NCBI GenBank assembly: GCA_013076295.1
Contig: RQOL01000863.1
Span: forward strand, 1,058,180-1,122,179
DNA length: 64,000 nt
Direction of reading: 5' to 3'
Source of the DNA: Sanderia malayensis
Lineage: Eukaryota; Cnidaria; Scyphozoa; Semaeostomeae; Pelagiidae
A program made the translations under genes and the position numbers. Positions 21,543 to 33,900 of this stretch are shown here, piece by piece. Numbering within the stretch: position 1 is the stretch's first letter; each line of letters begins with the position of its first letter. Below the pieces are notes generated by a model. That model saw only the letters and a program-made list of their open reading frames with translations, was not told the DNA's origin and did not search any database.

Positions 21543-23791
21543 CTAAAAGGCTGATCCAACATTTTGTGCGCTACTTAAAATTGGCATTTTAAATGGGCCA
21601 GTCTGATATGGTTTAGCAGTTGTAGTTGTGACAACAGACTCTTCTGTGATGCCAGAATGGTGTGGGTTGATAAAATTTGTAGAATGTTCATGTCCATTCG
21701 AATAGTTGGGATTATATTGAATTGGTGCTTGTCCTTGACTGTAGTCCTGTGATGTGGGTGGATAAAAAACTGATTGCATTGCTGTTGGTGCACTTGGCTG
21801 GCGTGCTACGGGTGGCATGTTAAATGGGCCAGTCTGATATGCTGTTGCAGTTGGACATGCAGTAGCAGTTGAATATGTGGGTGTAGGCCTTGAATATTTG
21901 GGTGGATAGGGAGAAGGGGCATAGAGAATGCCAATTTTTGTTCCAAGGTAGGCATTTACAGTCTGAGTCAAGACAACAGTTTTGGAAGATTTTGTTTTGG
22001 TTGTTGCATCGGGTGTTGTTGCATCGGGTGTTGTTGCAAGAACTGCCATCTTTGCTTCATCTTGATTTGCAACAATACCATGACTTCTTTTCTGCTTCCA
22101 TTTGTATATAATGAGTGCCAAGACAACCACAAATACTACCACTCCCAAAATACTGGCCCAAACTTTTGTATATGATTTAGATTTAGATTTAGATTTAGAA
22201 TTAGAATTAGATTTCTTCTTTTCGGGAATCACAACACCAGCTGCAAAACAAAAGATAAATACTTGGCCATAAAATGGTGATTGAATGTTATTTTCAATAG
22301 ATACATTATCATCATAGTATGGTCTCAATATCAATCAGAATTGTCATGAAAAACGAGGAAGAAAAATGAATAATAACTCACGTGCATACACAAAAATCCC
22401 AGCAAGAAACCCTCTATGGAAAGGGCCTCCTCTTTTCCGATTAAACGTCATGTATATGTATTGGTAGTTTTTCACAGTGTAAGTTAGAGTACCAGAGGTA
22501 TCAGTCATCTTCTTACTTAGTGAAGTTGGATAACGGTTGTACAAGGTGTTGGACCCTGCAATCAAAAATAAACTCTGTAACCAGATAAGATATAAATTCT
22601 GCATCACATAGGTTAATCACATAAAATATCCAAGAAGTCTAATTGGTTCTTTTGTAATGCTAAAATGCTAGGTTTGTGCAAAAATTCTCTAATTTCAAAA
22701 ACCTGTTTTCAGAAAAGGTAATAAAACATTAACATTTTAGCACTTTGTGGGTACCATTACCAACCTTGAAGCTGAACATAATCTGAATTTTCAGCAGAGG
22801 TAGATTTATTTGCATCAATATCCATGAATACAACCCGAGCATGGTTGTAAGATCCAAGCAAAAATTTCTGAGTACAAGCACTGTTTGACTGCAAGTAGCT
22901 GTGTGGCCACCCTTGTGAATACTTGGATTGAGACATAAAGGTGCCTGAATATGACCTATGAGATAAAGCCTTATTTAAAGAAGAAGTCATGTGAAAAAAC
23001 TATAAGCTCACAGTTATCAAAGGGTAAACAAACTGGCATTTATGTCTACAAATGTTAATGCAGATGCCTAAAATTGTTTTATGATTAGCCTACTAACCGA
23101 CAAGATGTGATACTATTGAAGACAAGACTTGTGGAACGTTTGTTTCTTAGCTGGTATGTAAAGCTAAAGCCTGCGCCAGTAACAGAATTGTCTGATTTGA
23201 AAGTTATTTTTGCATAACCATCATGAGAGTACATGTTGAACAGGTTAGAGCCTTCATTTATACAATATTTCCCAATGCTTCTGTAGGAGCTATAATGCAA
23301 AAAAATACAAATTTTTAGCTTGATTGAACAAACAACTTGGGAAGTGAGGTCAACATTAAAAGATGACGACCTTTGGAAAGTGAGGTCAAAATGTTAGATG
23401 TTTCCACAAAACATTTACCATCTTTGTTTAAATGAACATCAATAAACATGTGATTATTTTGATTTGATTAACTATATGCTGTCGATCACTAAAAAAGGGC
23501 GACGGCGTAAACTTACCTGGTCAAAAACACTTCCACATAATCATTACAATCGGGCATGTTTCCTTTCACTTGAAGAAATGGAATCGATATCTCAAGAAAA
23601 TAGTCATGACTATTATAACCAGATGAAGGTCGAATGTTCATAGTGCAAAACTCGTTGTTTGAGTACCATGACACTCCCCCGGTATTTCTTGATGTAGTGG
23701 CATCAAGTGTTACATTATTGCAAGACAAAGCTGTTGTGCTTGCTGCCAACATCAGAAATATCAACAAAATATTCAGTATTTTTGTTAACAT
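21543..23791 (-). CDS. C8: double-CUB transmembrane protein, long tail without PPxY (complete)
   Basis: Exons 23791-23517, 23289-23098, 22955-22765, 22555-22382 and 22240-21543 sum to 1530 nt, giving 509 aa. I chose the ATG at 23791 (MLTKILNILLIFLMLAA); the codon two upstream is GTG. Domain order is as in C6. Exon 4 uses a GTGAGT donor and its end reads GIFVYA instead of the C6 FFVMHKK. Exon 2 is six bases shorter than in C6 (ASNDLQ-type residues missing before IGKYC/INEGS). The juxtamembrane segment is lengthened by a hexamer repeat (SNSNSKSKSKSKS). The tail ends SSAQNVGSAF without PPxY. It is the recent duplicate of C6. Confidence 0.87.
22175..22212. repeat. Coding hexanucleotide repeat (Ser-Lys/Asn)n in C8
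   Basis: On the plus strand gatttagatttagatttaga, then attagaattagattt. It adds Ser-Lys and Ser-Asn pairs between the KKK cluster and the membrane helix. C6 has only one to two units at this place, so the expansion arose after the 5.1-kb duplication. Confidence 0.85.
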
Positions 23792-24804
23792 CTTCACGAG
23801 CTTGCCGCTTGTAGCTCACAGTACAGATTCTGGGATTGCGCTGAAACCTCCTAATTGATTTGTAAATGTTGGTCAGGTGTTGACATGTCTTCGAAATGTT
23901 GACATGTCTTGGTTTTGATATTATGCGTCCTAGTTCCTTGTTCGCATCTCTACTGAGAATGGAGTTGCGGAGGAGCAACACACAAAGGGAATCTCCATAC
24001 AGAAACTCGGTCCTTGCGGAGGAAATGGTGGAAGATGATTTGGGATGATGGGATTATTTGATTCTAAATTGAGGATTTGACCCAAATTTTCATCTGGCAA
24101 CCCTGAATCGTCACGTGACATCAAAATCCTGCTGTAAGCCGAGTCTGATACCGTAATACTTTGGTTAAACGCCCGGAGCGTTTATTAAACTTTTTGATAT
24201 TCTAAGGGGCATCTATTCGAGAGGGGGCATTTAAAAGAAGGGGGGCGTTTAATCGAAACATTACGGTTGCTTTACCAGTTCTCCGCAGTCGTGTTTGCAT
24301 TTCAAAGATATTTCGATTAACAAAAGTATTAAGAACGTGATCGATTCGCGAAGTTTTTTCGTTGTAATCATGGAAGGTACTTATGTGTTTATTCAAAAAG
24401 ATAGCTCACTGATAAAATAATAGTGAAAAGATTATACTCATGGTCATGAAATATTATTACACATGGATGCACATAAATACAGCTTAAACTGAGTAAAATA
24501 CACACGTAGCTATTTACATGTTTTCACTGAAAATCGTAGTTTAAAATAACTTCCTGGGGGTGTTTTTTTGAAGAATATTTACATTGTTTCATGTTGGGGC
24601 TTGGAGTGGCCAAAAACTCCGAACCGAATGCGTTGGATGGTAATCAGAAGCAGTAGTTTGTGCACTAGTTTTTGCATGTTGTGATCTGACTTGGTAGATG
24701 GGGTGAATCGTATCTGACTACCTCGTGAACATTCATACAAAATCACGGTAAAGAACCCAAGTTCCAGATATAGATAACCGCAGTTTGAAAGATCATGGAA
24801 TCAA
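23792..24804. other. C8 upstream region and C9 3' flank
   Basis: Matches 18687-19585. No gene is recognised. Holds the small inverted-repeat element at 24149-24268. Confidence 0.5.
24149..24268. mobile_element. Small MITE-like element with accgtaat / attacggt ends
   Basis: Starts taccgtaatactttggttaaacgccc and ends gggggcgtttaatcgaaacattacggt, an imperfect inverted pair. The interior has gggggc and aaacgccc motifs like other relics near 971, 19020, 58350 and 60590. About 120 bp, no coding capacity. Confidence 0.55.
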
Positions 24805-27378
24805 CTAAGGTCCCGAAACAATGTCACTGTATGCCGGAGGTGGTTGATTTGGATAAGGCCCCTGTTCAGGACCATTGGCTGCAGAGGCGGGACCCAGTTG
24901 GCCTACAAGGTACAAGCGTGGTAGACCGGCAGGTGTGGTACTTGGACCGCTTGCTATAGGCTGCGTATTAAACGGGTCCATATTGTAGGTAGTAGTGGCA
25001 GGGTATGCATCAGATGTGGGGTATACGATATTGGATTTCTCAGTGTGGATGGCGGCAGCAGAGTATGAAGGAGCTTGCGGATAGCTTGTGGCTGCTGCAT
25101 ACGAAGGCGGATATGTAGAAGTGGCAGATTGAGGGCTTGTTCCAGGGTGGACATTGAGTGTTTCAGACATGACAGTTGTTTCATAAGCTGTTGTATTGGT
25201 TCTTACATGTTGTACGGTTGGGTTTGCTTGATTCTGCATCACAGCTTGACTTCTGCACCTTCTTCGTAAATACATGATCAGTAAAATGAGTGGAAAGCTC
25301 AGTGCACCAGCTATGATTCCTCCATAGTTTATTGATGGACTATATGTTGGACTCTCGTTTTTCGGAATTTTCGATGTTTTGGCTGAAAAAAAGAAAATAT
25401 GCTTATAATTTATCATCCAGAAATGGATAATTAAATAACAAGTGACATCATTGCACAGTGAAAGTAACCTTGCAGACGCAATGTGATGCCTGCTTTGCTC
25501 TGCTATTAAAATGCCTTCTAGAAAGTTTGAATGCAAGACAAAATCTTACGTTCGTATAAGATGTATCCAGCAACATAGCCCCTGTAAAAGCTATAGTGTT
25601 CCTGTCCTATTGGGCGATTGAATTTTAGATACATGTACGTGTAGTTTGTGATCGTGTAGCTTTTGATGTGATCTGAAGAACACAATCTTCCACTGATTGA
25701 AGTTGGATTATAACTTTGTGAGTTGTTTGCTCCTGCAAGGAATTGAATAGAAACAAGCAACTTAAACCTAAGATTGACAACTAGTCATGAGTCACAACGG
25801 ATTTTGAAAGGAAAAAATCTAACTTTTCAAGGAAATTTCAGAATTATGCACAGTTAAGTTCTTATAACTCGAACATTATTTGGCTGGAATGAAACCAGCT
25901 GTTCCTTCAAATGCTCCTATTGACAACCCGCGTGAAAAACGTCTAAAGTTTTTCATTTAAGAGAATTTTAAGCTAATTGTTATTAAATTCAAACCTTGAA
26001 GCTGGACATAATCCGAAGAGGAACCTCCACATGAATGTCCATTTGAATTTGTATCAATGTCCATGAATGCTATTCGAGCATTGTAGCTGCTTCCAATGTA
26101 TTGTTTTTGAGTACAGGCCGACGGCGAATCGGCGTATGATGCTGGCCAACCTTGTGAATACTTAGTGCCCATATATGAAAAGTAACTTACAGGGCTGCTA
26201 AAAGATAATGCCTCAATAAGAAGATGCTCTAGTGTAGAAGATGCGAGAAACGTTTAGTCATCAGGGGGTTTTTCGCCCCCCCCCCTCCCCCGGACCCCTC
26301 TATCTACACCACTGGCTTATGTGTTCGCATTAACTAACAATACTTTTAACATTCATTAATGACTTAAAAATTCACTAAAAACGTGTTAATATATTGCTCA
26401 AAAAACAAGATGACGACTATAAATCACTTACCAATATGTTGAATACTTTGATCCAAGATATCGAAAGTCTTTGGGTAATAACTGATATGAGAAACTGAAT
26501 CCGCGTCCAAAAACAACAGAACCGTACGCTGATTTATACTTGAGTTTTGCGTACCCATCATGCGAGTACATTGAAAAGATTCCAACACTTTTCAAATTGT
26601 TTGAACAATACTTCCCAATACTTTTGTACGAGCTTATGTGGATAAAAAAATAGAGATTATAAATATCACACAACGTTCTTTTCAATACCAAACAATTGTC
26701 TCTGCAGTTGAAACTCTATGACTGGATTATGTAAGACATCTCTTGTGAATACGTGCATGCATAAAATACATACAGACATGTTGGCAGTGATTGCAAAAAT
26801 GTGCTTCAATAAGCAGAAAAGCAATAATGAAACAATGTTTTGGGGTTTTCGTGTCAATTCTTCACCCCAAGATAAACAATCATGTCATTTCATGTTGTGT
26901 AACTTAAAAGCCACCACGAAAGTTTTTAAACGTGACCAAACGTTGCAAAACACACTACTTTATATAACCGATCAAAATCAAAACAAAATCCGCACTACGA
27001 CACATCTAGTTGCTAGGCCTCAGCCTGCTCATGACTGACAACAAAATTCTAAATACTTAGCTAATATTGAAGATTGCAAACATACAATCCACATTACCTT
27101 GTCAAATAAACAAGCACGTAATCATCTTTGCAGTCGGGCATATATCCTTTCACATTAAATGACAACCATGTTATCTTGAGATAGTAATTATCATTGCCAG
27201 CGTACAAGTAAGATGGCCGTATCTTTATCGTGCAGTACGATTCTTTACTGGAGTAAGACGTAACTGAATAGGTCTTGTAGGATGTTGAAGCATAAAGTGT
27301 TGGCTTATAGCAAGATGAGGTGGTTTCTTCAGTAAATAATACAAGGACGAACGATATAATTTCCAATACTTTTAACAT
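24805..27378 (-). CDS. C9: double-CUB transmembrane protein with PPxY tail (complete)
   Basis: Exons 27378-27098, 26632-26432, 26194-25995, 25732-25550 and 25382-24805 sum to 1443 nt, giving 480 aa. It opens with MLKVLEIISFVLVLFTE. CUB1 has YCTIKIRP, PDCKDDYVLVY, IGKYC and FGRGFSFSY. CUB2 has YSQGWPASY, SACTQKQYIG, AFMDIDTN, SDYVQLQG and YLKFNR. The helix is GALSFPLILLIMYL followed by RRRCR. The tail is rich in Tyr, Pro and Ala (YPPSYAAATSYPQAPSY), holds SETLNVHPGT and ends QPPPAYSDIVSGP. It is the intact sister of truncated C7 and the first gene of the array. It is transcribed divergently from the vWA/TSP1 gene. Confidence 0.87.
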
Positions 27379-27935
27379 TTTTCTTCTTGCTAATGGCCAA
27401 AACGTTGGGTAAACAAATAGCAACCAAATTCTTCTTGGACAAGTCGACGAACTCACTGAACCCCCAGGTTGCAGGTTGTTATTTACGCAGTAATGAAAGA
27501 AAATAATGTGCTTATTGTTCGGCCTTTGTAAGCAATCCAAAACATAACAACATGAGGAATATCGCAAGATTTTTGAAAATTTAAAACATTTCACTCTCAA
27601 CAAGAGAAGTTAAATCTTAAGACACACGACTTCTCCGCAGTAATACGTTGTGCATGTCTGTTTGATTATACGTTTTTTGTATTAAGGACATTTTGTAAGT
27701 CAATGTTTAAATCTTGTACTGCATTCATTTGATTTTCAAAGCCAAGTTTTGATCCTATTTTACAAGTACCATCACGTCAGAAAATTATCGTAACTGATAG
27801 AGCTATTGTTTTGACATCAAGTAGCATTAAATCCTCATTATTTAAGTTTTCTATTTTGTTTTGTAATTTGTTCTCTTTTGTTTATTAATTTGTTTTCTCT
27901 TGTTTATTGATTTGTTCTCTTTTGTTTATTTACAG
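27379..27935. promoter_or_regulatory. Intergenic region between divergent C9 and the vWA/TSP1 gene
   Basis: About 0.56 kb separates the C9 ATG from the first recognised exon of the plus-strand gene. It probably holds the C9 promoter. The 5' exon(s) of the plus-strand gene may lie here or in the C9 region, but I found no ATG with a signal peptide and a fitting donor. It ends in T-rich repeats (ttgttctcttttgtttatt, three times) leading to the acceptor at 27935. Confidence 0.4.
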
Positions 27936-30900
27936 CGACCAACTGCTGGCAAGCCAACTGCCAATACAGCCCGTGGTCCCCTTGGAGTAGTACATGCGGC
28001 CAGGTAAACAGACAACGGAGAGTGACCCGTAAGCAGTACGTCATGAAGACAGGTTATGGGGGATGCGCTGCATACAGCATCAACTGTTTGCAAGTTACGG
28101 AATCGAAAAACCTTGGCACTTGCGTCAGTGAGTATACTTCAGCAACTTCACGAAATTAGTCACTGAAGTGAAATACAGTAATACTGTTGGTCGTGGTGGA
28201 TTCAACTCCATACCTATCGATTGATGGATCACTTGTAAGGGGAGGTTGCTGGTGTCCATCTCATAAATATGCTCACTCCTCAGGAGATTACCCATTTTGG
28301 CTATGCGTCAATACGAGAATGCCACCAATTATAGTTAAATTCGCCAAGGACAGTAAAGTACATTTGAGCCTCGCTGGGGTGGCAGAGTTCTCGCAATGAA
28401 CACACGCTCAAAATGTACAATGCATGTGTATAGCTTATAGCTATGTTGAAAAATAATATGGTTCTCGGCAAATGAGGCTTACCCGTCTTGGAGGGCTGGC
28501 CCTCCTCCGTTTTAACAGCGCTTTTGAGATTTGTTATTGATGAAATATAGCTAAATGAAGAAAAGCTTTTCTTCACAGATGTGATGTTAACAGTATCTCC
28601 TCCTATTGTCCTAGTTATCTGATCTGTGAGATGTTTATATAGCATCTTTAATATGATTCTCAATTCTAGCTTGTAAATTGGATATTGGTTTCCTCTTGGA
28701 TGAATCTGGATCGATTGGATCGAGTGGATTTAATCAAGAATTGCACTTTGTCAAGAACATTGCAAAACAATTGACCGTATCCAGCAGCAACACTCACGTG
28801 TCTGTCATGACGTTTGCTTCAAGTGCGCAAATGCGCAATTACTTCAGAGATTCGAATGCAAAATCACAGTATTACTTAGAGAGGCTTGTCAATTCAATCA
28901 GATACAGAGGTAAGTTTGTAGCTCCTGCTTTACTCTAATTATCAATTGTCTTAATGGGACGGACTAACTGCTGGCATGCCAACGGCCCTAGAGACAGGTG
29001 TGGTTTCGTATTAGTTAGAAGGCAATTTTGTGCATTCTTTTTAAGGTGGAGGTACAGACACAGAAAGGGCACTGAATTTGGCTCGAACCCACATGTTCCA
29101 CTCGTCCTACGGAGCAAGATCTGGTGTCAGCAAGGTACGTAGCTAGCTCAGTCAGTTTGGCATTGATTAAACGCCCTGATGTCTTATTCGCTTTGCAATT
29201 ATTCCATTCCTTCATTAGCATTACGTTTGTTGACACTGAATGGTGGGACTTTTGACTAAGCGTGTTATAGCAGTTATATTCGACTTTCAAAGAGAGAGTT
29301 TTGCATCTAAATGACTATTTCTTTTCAATCCTTTCCTGGTACCAAGTCGTTTCATCTGGGCACCTTAGAGAATCACTATGCTTTTATCACATTCTGCATA
29401 ATGCACTTAATACAAAAGTATAGTTTGATAGAGAAATTGTTTATTACTCTCTGGGTGATGTTGATATAAATTACACATATACATATCAAGAAACATAAAT
29501 CGTTGAAACAGAAACATAGACGATATCTTAACTCTGTGACACTGTATAGGATAGTCACGATTGCTGAGGTATTAACGAGTGCTTGTATTGCTGAAATACG
29601 TAACAAGCTATTATAAAGCAGTGCTGTTGCTCGAGTATTTGACTTGGCAATTGCCATCTGGAATATGCTCAAACTCAGCGGAACATCTGCAATGCTACTA
29701 TTATCAATTGCATCTAATACATCTAATACAATCATGTTTCTAACGTGCTGGTGCATTAACAAACATTTGTATCATGTTAGGTTGTTGTTGTTTTCACTGA
29801 TGGACGGAGTGCCTCTGGTGTGGCGCGAGTGAGAGCCGCTGCGCAGAAGCTCAAAGACATGAGCATCAACATGATAAGCATCGGAGTTGGATCAAGCATT
29901 AGCGTGGATGAATTGAATGCAATGGCATCGAGTTCTGGTCATGTTTTCAGGGTATCCGGGGCAAATTACTTAAATTCAATTGTCAGCAAAGTAAAAACAG
30001 AGTCTTGCAAAGGTGAGCATGATAAAGGATGTTGGCCTAATTGTTCTTAGAATGGACTCTCAACAGACTTTAGGCACAGTATAATGAACTGAATCTGCAC
30101 CTTAACCTTACCCTTGGTTTATTGTCGATGCAATGAAGTTTAGTTGAGTTATATCCGAAACGACCCCTATACCCTCTCCCCGCTAAAAAAAGCTTTCCAA
30201 TCCAGCAAAGTATTTTCATCTTGTCCATTGCTTCGTGCCTTACCAATATTCATAGTCGATTAACAAGATTTCCCAAGATAATCAACCATTGTTTGGTGTA
30301 TGTTTACTATGTAGCTCAAGGCTTGCTGCGTCGAAGCGGGCAACCAAGAAGCAAACTCTGTTGTCCGTTGTACAAAGGTCTTTGCTTCATATTGCGACCC
30401 TTTCCGTTGCTTTCCTGCTTGTTGCATTGGGTTTTTATAATAGTTAACCTACTAGTGTAAGTCCTGTATCATATGCTAATGAGCATTCACTAATGTCCTG
30501 CTGTCTCTTTGTTATACAGTTTTCACGTGCGTGTATGCAGAGTGTACACATGGCCAATGGGGTTCATGGAGCAGATCATGCGGAGACGCAACCAGGCAGA
30601 GACCAGTTACGAGGACTGTCTTGAAATCCAAACAAGTTGTCGGAGGCTGCGCAGGACTATCGAGAACGTGCAAGCCTCTGCAAGAGCAAAAGAACCTTGG
30701 AGTCTGCTTGCGTAAGAATATTTTTCAATTTTTAATTCAACTTGGATTCTTGCCAGGTTAGGCAGGAAAATATCTTTCTAAGGATTTCCATAGCTGTATT
30801 AGCTATTTAAAATTATGCGGATAATAAAGTGATTGATTACTTTTATATATAGGCGACAAAATTACAACACCATGCAATAGAGAAAAACGATAATAATAAT

Positions 30901-33900
30901 TAGTTTGCTTTGCTCTAATAAGTTTTGTTTCCTTTCCTTTTTGAAGGCACTTGCAACTATGTTGTCTGCAACTATGGACTTTGGTCAGCTTGGTCATCTA
31001 CTTGTGGCTACGGTCAAAGGACGAGAAAGATGGTTCCCACTCGTAAGACAATCCAAAGAGCTACTTGCAGTGGCTTGACAACTTCCTGCAGCACGAGAGT
31101 ATACTATAATGTGCGAAACCAACCTTGTAAGTAAAGCGTTTTTAAAGTATTGAGTTTTGTAGAGAAAACCTTTTTATGAATATAACCAATTACTTTTTGG
31201 TTTGATTATGAAATTTATTTTACATTTCATCTCTTTTTCTTTATTAGGCACTTGCAGCTACGTTGAATGTAACTATGGACCTTGGTCCGCCTGGTCATCT
31301 ACTTGTGGCGTCGGTAGAAGGTCAAGAAGGTTTGTGCCTACTCGCAAAACAGTTCAAAGAACAAGTTGCAGTGGCCTGACAACATCTTGCAGCACAAAGT
31401 TAAACTATAACGTACGAAACCAACTCTGTAAGTGATTTATAAACTTTTAGACTTTTGATTGAGCGTTGGGGATGAGCAATTTCTCAACAACAAATCATAC
31501 AAAGTACTTGTGGAATTGATAATAGAAATAAATACACCTTTTAATCCGTTGTTTTTCCTCCCTTCTTTACAGGCACTTGCAACTATGTTGAATGTAACTA
31601 TGGACCTTGGTCTGCCTGGTCATCTACTTGTGGCTACGGTAGAAGGTCAAGAAGGTTTGTGCCTACTCGCAAAACAGTTCAAAGAACAAGTTGCAGTGGC
31701 CTGACAACTTCCTGCAGCACGGGAGTGCAGTATAACGTGCGAAACCAACGTTGTAAGTAATTTGCAAGCTTTTTAGATCTATGATTGGACGTTGTTGATG
31801 TAATAAAAGTACTTCTGGAATTGATAATGGAAATCCAATCCTTTTTCTCCCTTCTTTACAGGCACTTGCAACTATGTTCAATGCAATTATGGATCATGGT
31901 CAGCTTGGTCTACATCTTGCGGTGCTGGTCAAAGAACGAGGAAGATGGTCCCTACACAAAAGACAACCCAAAGAACAAGCTGCGCTGGCTTACCAACATC
32001 TTGTAGCACATCTGTTAGTGTTGACAAACGAACCAAACTATGTGAGTTTCTTCACCGTCAATATATTAACATACTTACAGTTATAGCTCTATTCAAAAAT
32101 ATATAGACTTTTGCTCTTTGCAGTGAACTCTTTATTGAAATTGCTTATTTCGTCCTTTTCGAAGGTACATGCAACTATGTTGAATGCAATTATGGACCAT
32201 GGTCTGCTTGGACAACAACTTGTGGTGCTGGTCAAAGAGCAAGAAAAATGGTTGCCACACCAAAGTCTGAGCAAAAAGCAAGTTGCAGTGGACTACCTAA
32301 ATCTTGCAGCACTGCTTTAGACGTGGATAAGAGAACCAAACTATGTAAGCTTTGTTTCTTGAGCTATGGACATTTTTATGGCCAATAAGCTAATCATATT
32401 TTTTTGATATTTTCCTTGTTTTCTGACTTTAATGACATATTTTTGTTTTCTTTAAGGTACTTGCAACTATGTTCAATGCAATTATGGACAATGGTCTGCT
32501 TGGACAACAACTTGTGGTGCTGGTCAAAGAGCAAGAAAAATGGTTGCCACACCAAAGTCTGAGCAAAAAGCAAGTTGCAGTGGACTACCTAAATCTTGCA
32601 GCACTGCTTTAGACGTGGATAAGAGAACCAAATTATGTGAGCTTTGCTTCTTTAGCTATGGAAATTATTCTGGCCAATAAGCTAATTTTTTTTCGTGTTT
32701 TCTGTCTTTATTAACGTCTTCTTCGCTATTTACTATTTACTATGGATATTTTTATGGCCAATAAGTTAATATTTTTATCATTATTGTTTTCTGTCTTTAA
32801 TGGTGTATTTTTTGTTTCTAAGGTACATGCAACTATGTTCAATGCAATTATGGACAATGGTCTGCTTGGACAACAACTTGTGGTGCTGGTGAGAGATCAC
32901 GAAAAATGGTTGCAACGCCAAAGACTGAACAAAAAGCAAGTTGCAGTGGACTACCTAAATCTTGCAGCACTGCTTTAGACGTGGATAAGAGAACCAAACT
33001 TTGTGAGCTTTGCTTCTTGGACTATTAATATTTTTATGGCCAATAAGTTAATCTTTTTATCCTTATTGTTTTCTGTCTTTAATGGCGTATTTTTTGCTTC
33101 TAAGGTACATGCAACTATGTTCAATGCAACTATGGATCATGGTCTGCTTGGACAACAACTTGTGGTGCTGGTCAAAGAACAAGAAAGATGGTCCCTACAC
33201 AAAAGACCACCCAACGAACAAGCTGCGCTGGCTTACCAACATCTTGTAGCACATCTGTTAGTGTTGACAAACGAAACAAACTATGTGAGTTTCTTCACCG
33301 TCAATATATTAACATACTTACAGTTATAGCTCTATTCAAAAATATATAGACTTTTGCTCTTTGCAGTGAACTCTTTATTGAAATTGCTTATTTCGTCCTT
33401 TTCGAAGGTACATGCAACTATGTTCAATGCAATTATGGACAATGGTCTGCTTGGACAACAACTTGTGGTGCTGGTCAAAGAGCAAGAAAAATGGTTGCCA
33501 CACCAAAGTCAGAGCAAAAAACAAGTTGCAGCGGACTACCTAAATCTTGCAGCACTGCTTTAGACGTGGATAAGAGAACCAAACTATGTGAGCTTTGCTT
33601 CCTGGACAATGGATAATTTTATGGCGAAAAAAGTAACCTTTTTTCTTGTTTTCTGCCTTTAATAACGTCTTTTTTGCTTTTCGAAGGTACATGCAACTAT
33701 GTTGAATGCAATTATGGACCATGGTCTGCTTGGACAACAACTTGTGGCGCTGGCGAAAGATCTAGAAAAATGGTTGCAACGCCAAAGACTGCACAGAAAG
33801 CAAGTTGCAGTGGACTACCTAAATCTTGCAGCACTGCTTTAGACGTGGATAAGAGAACCAAACTATGTGAACTTTGCTTTTTGGACTATGGATAATTTTA

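Larger units (their letters stand above)
21089..26168. repeat. Copy 2 of the ~5.1-kb tandem segmental duplication (C8 + C9 3' part)
   Basis: Contains the homologues of everything in 15990-21088. Beyond ~26168 C9 continues into its remaining exon 3 bases and exons 2 and 1, so this copy keeps the ancestral right flank. Confidence 0.82.

Noticed and set aside
27094..27603. 169-codon start upstream of the C9 signal peptide
   Set aside because: The ATG at 27378 gives a normal signal peptide like the other copies; the longer N-terminus has no such signal.
26718..27900. Signal-peptide exon for the vWA/TSP1 gene
   Set aside because: No ATG with a hydrophobic stretch and a phase-compatible donor was found; left as unknown.
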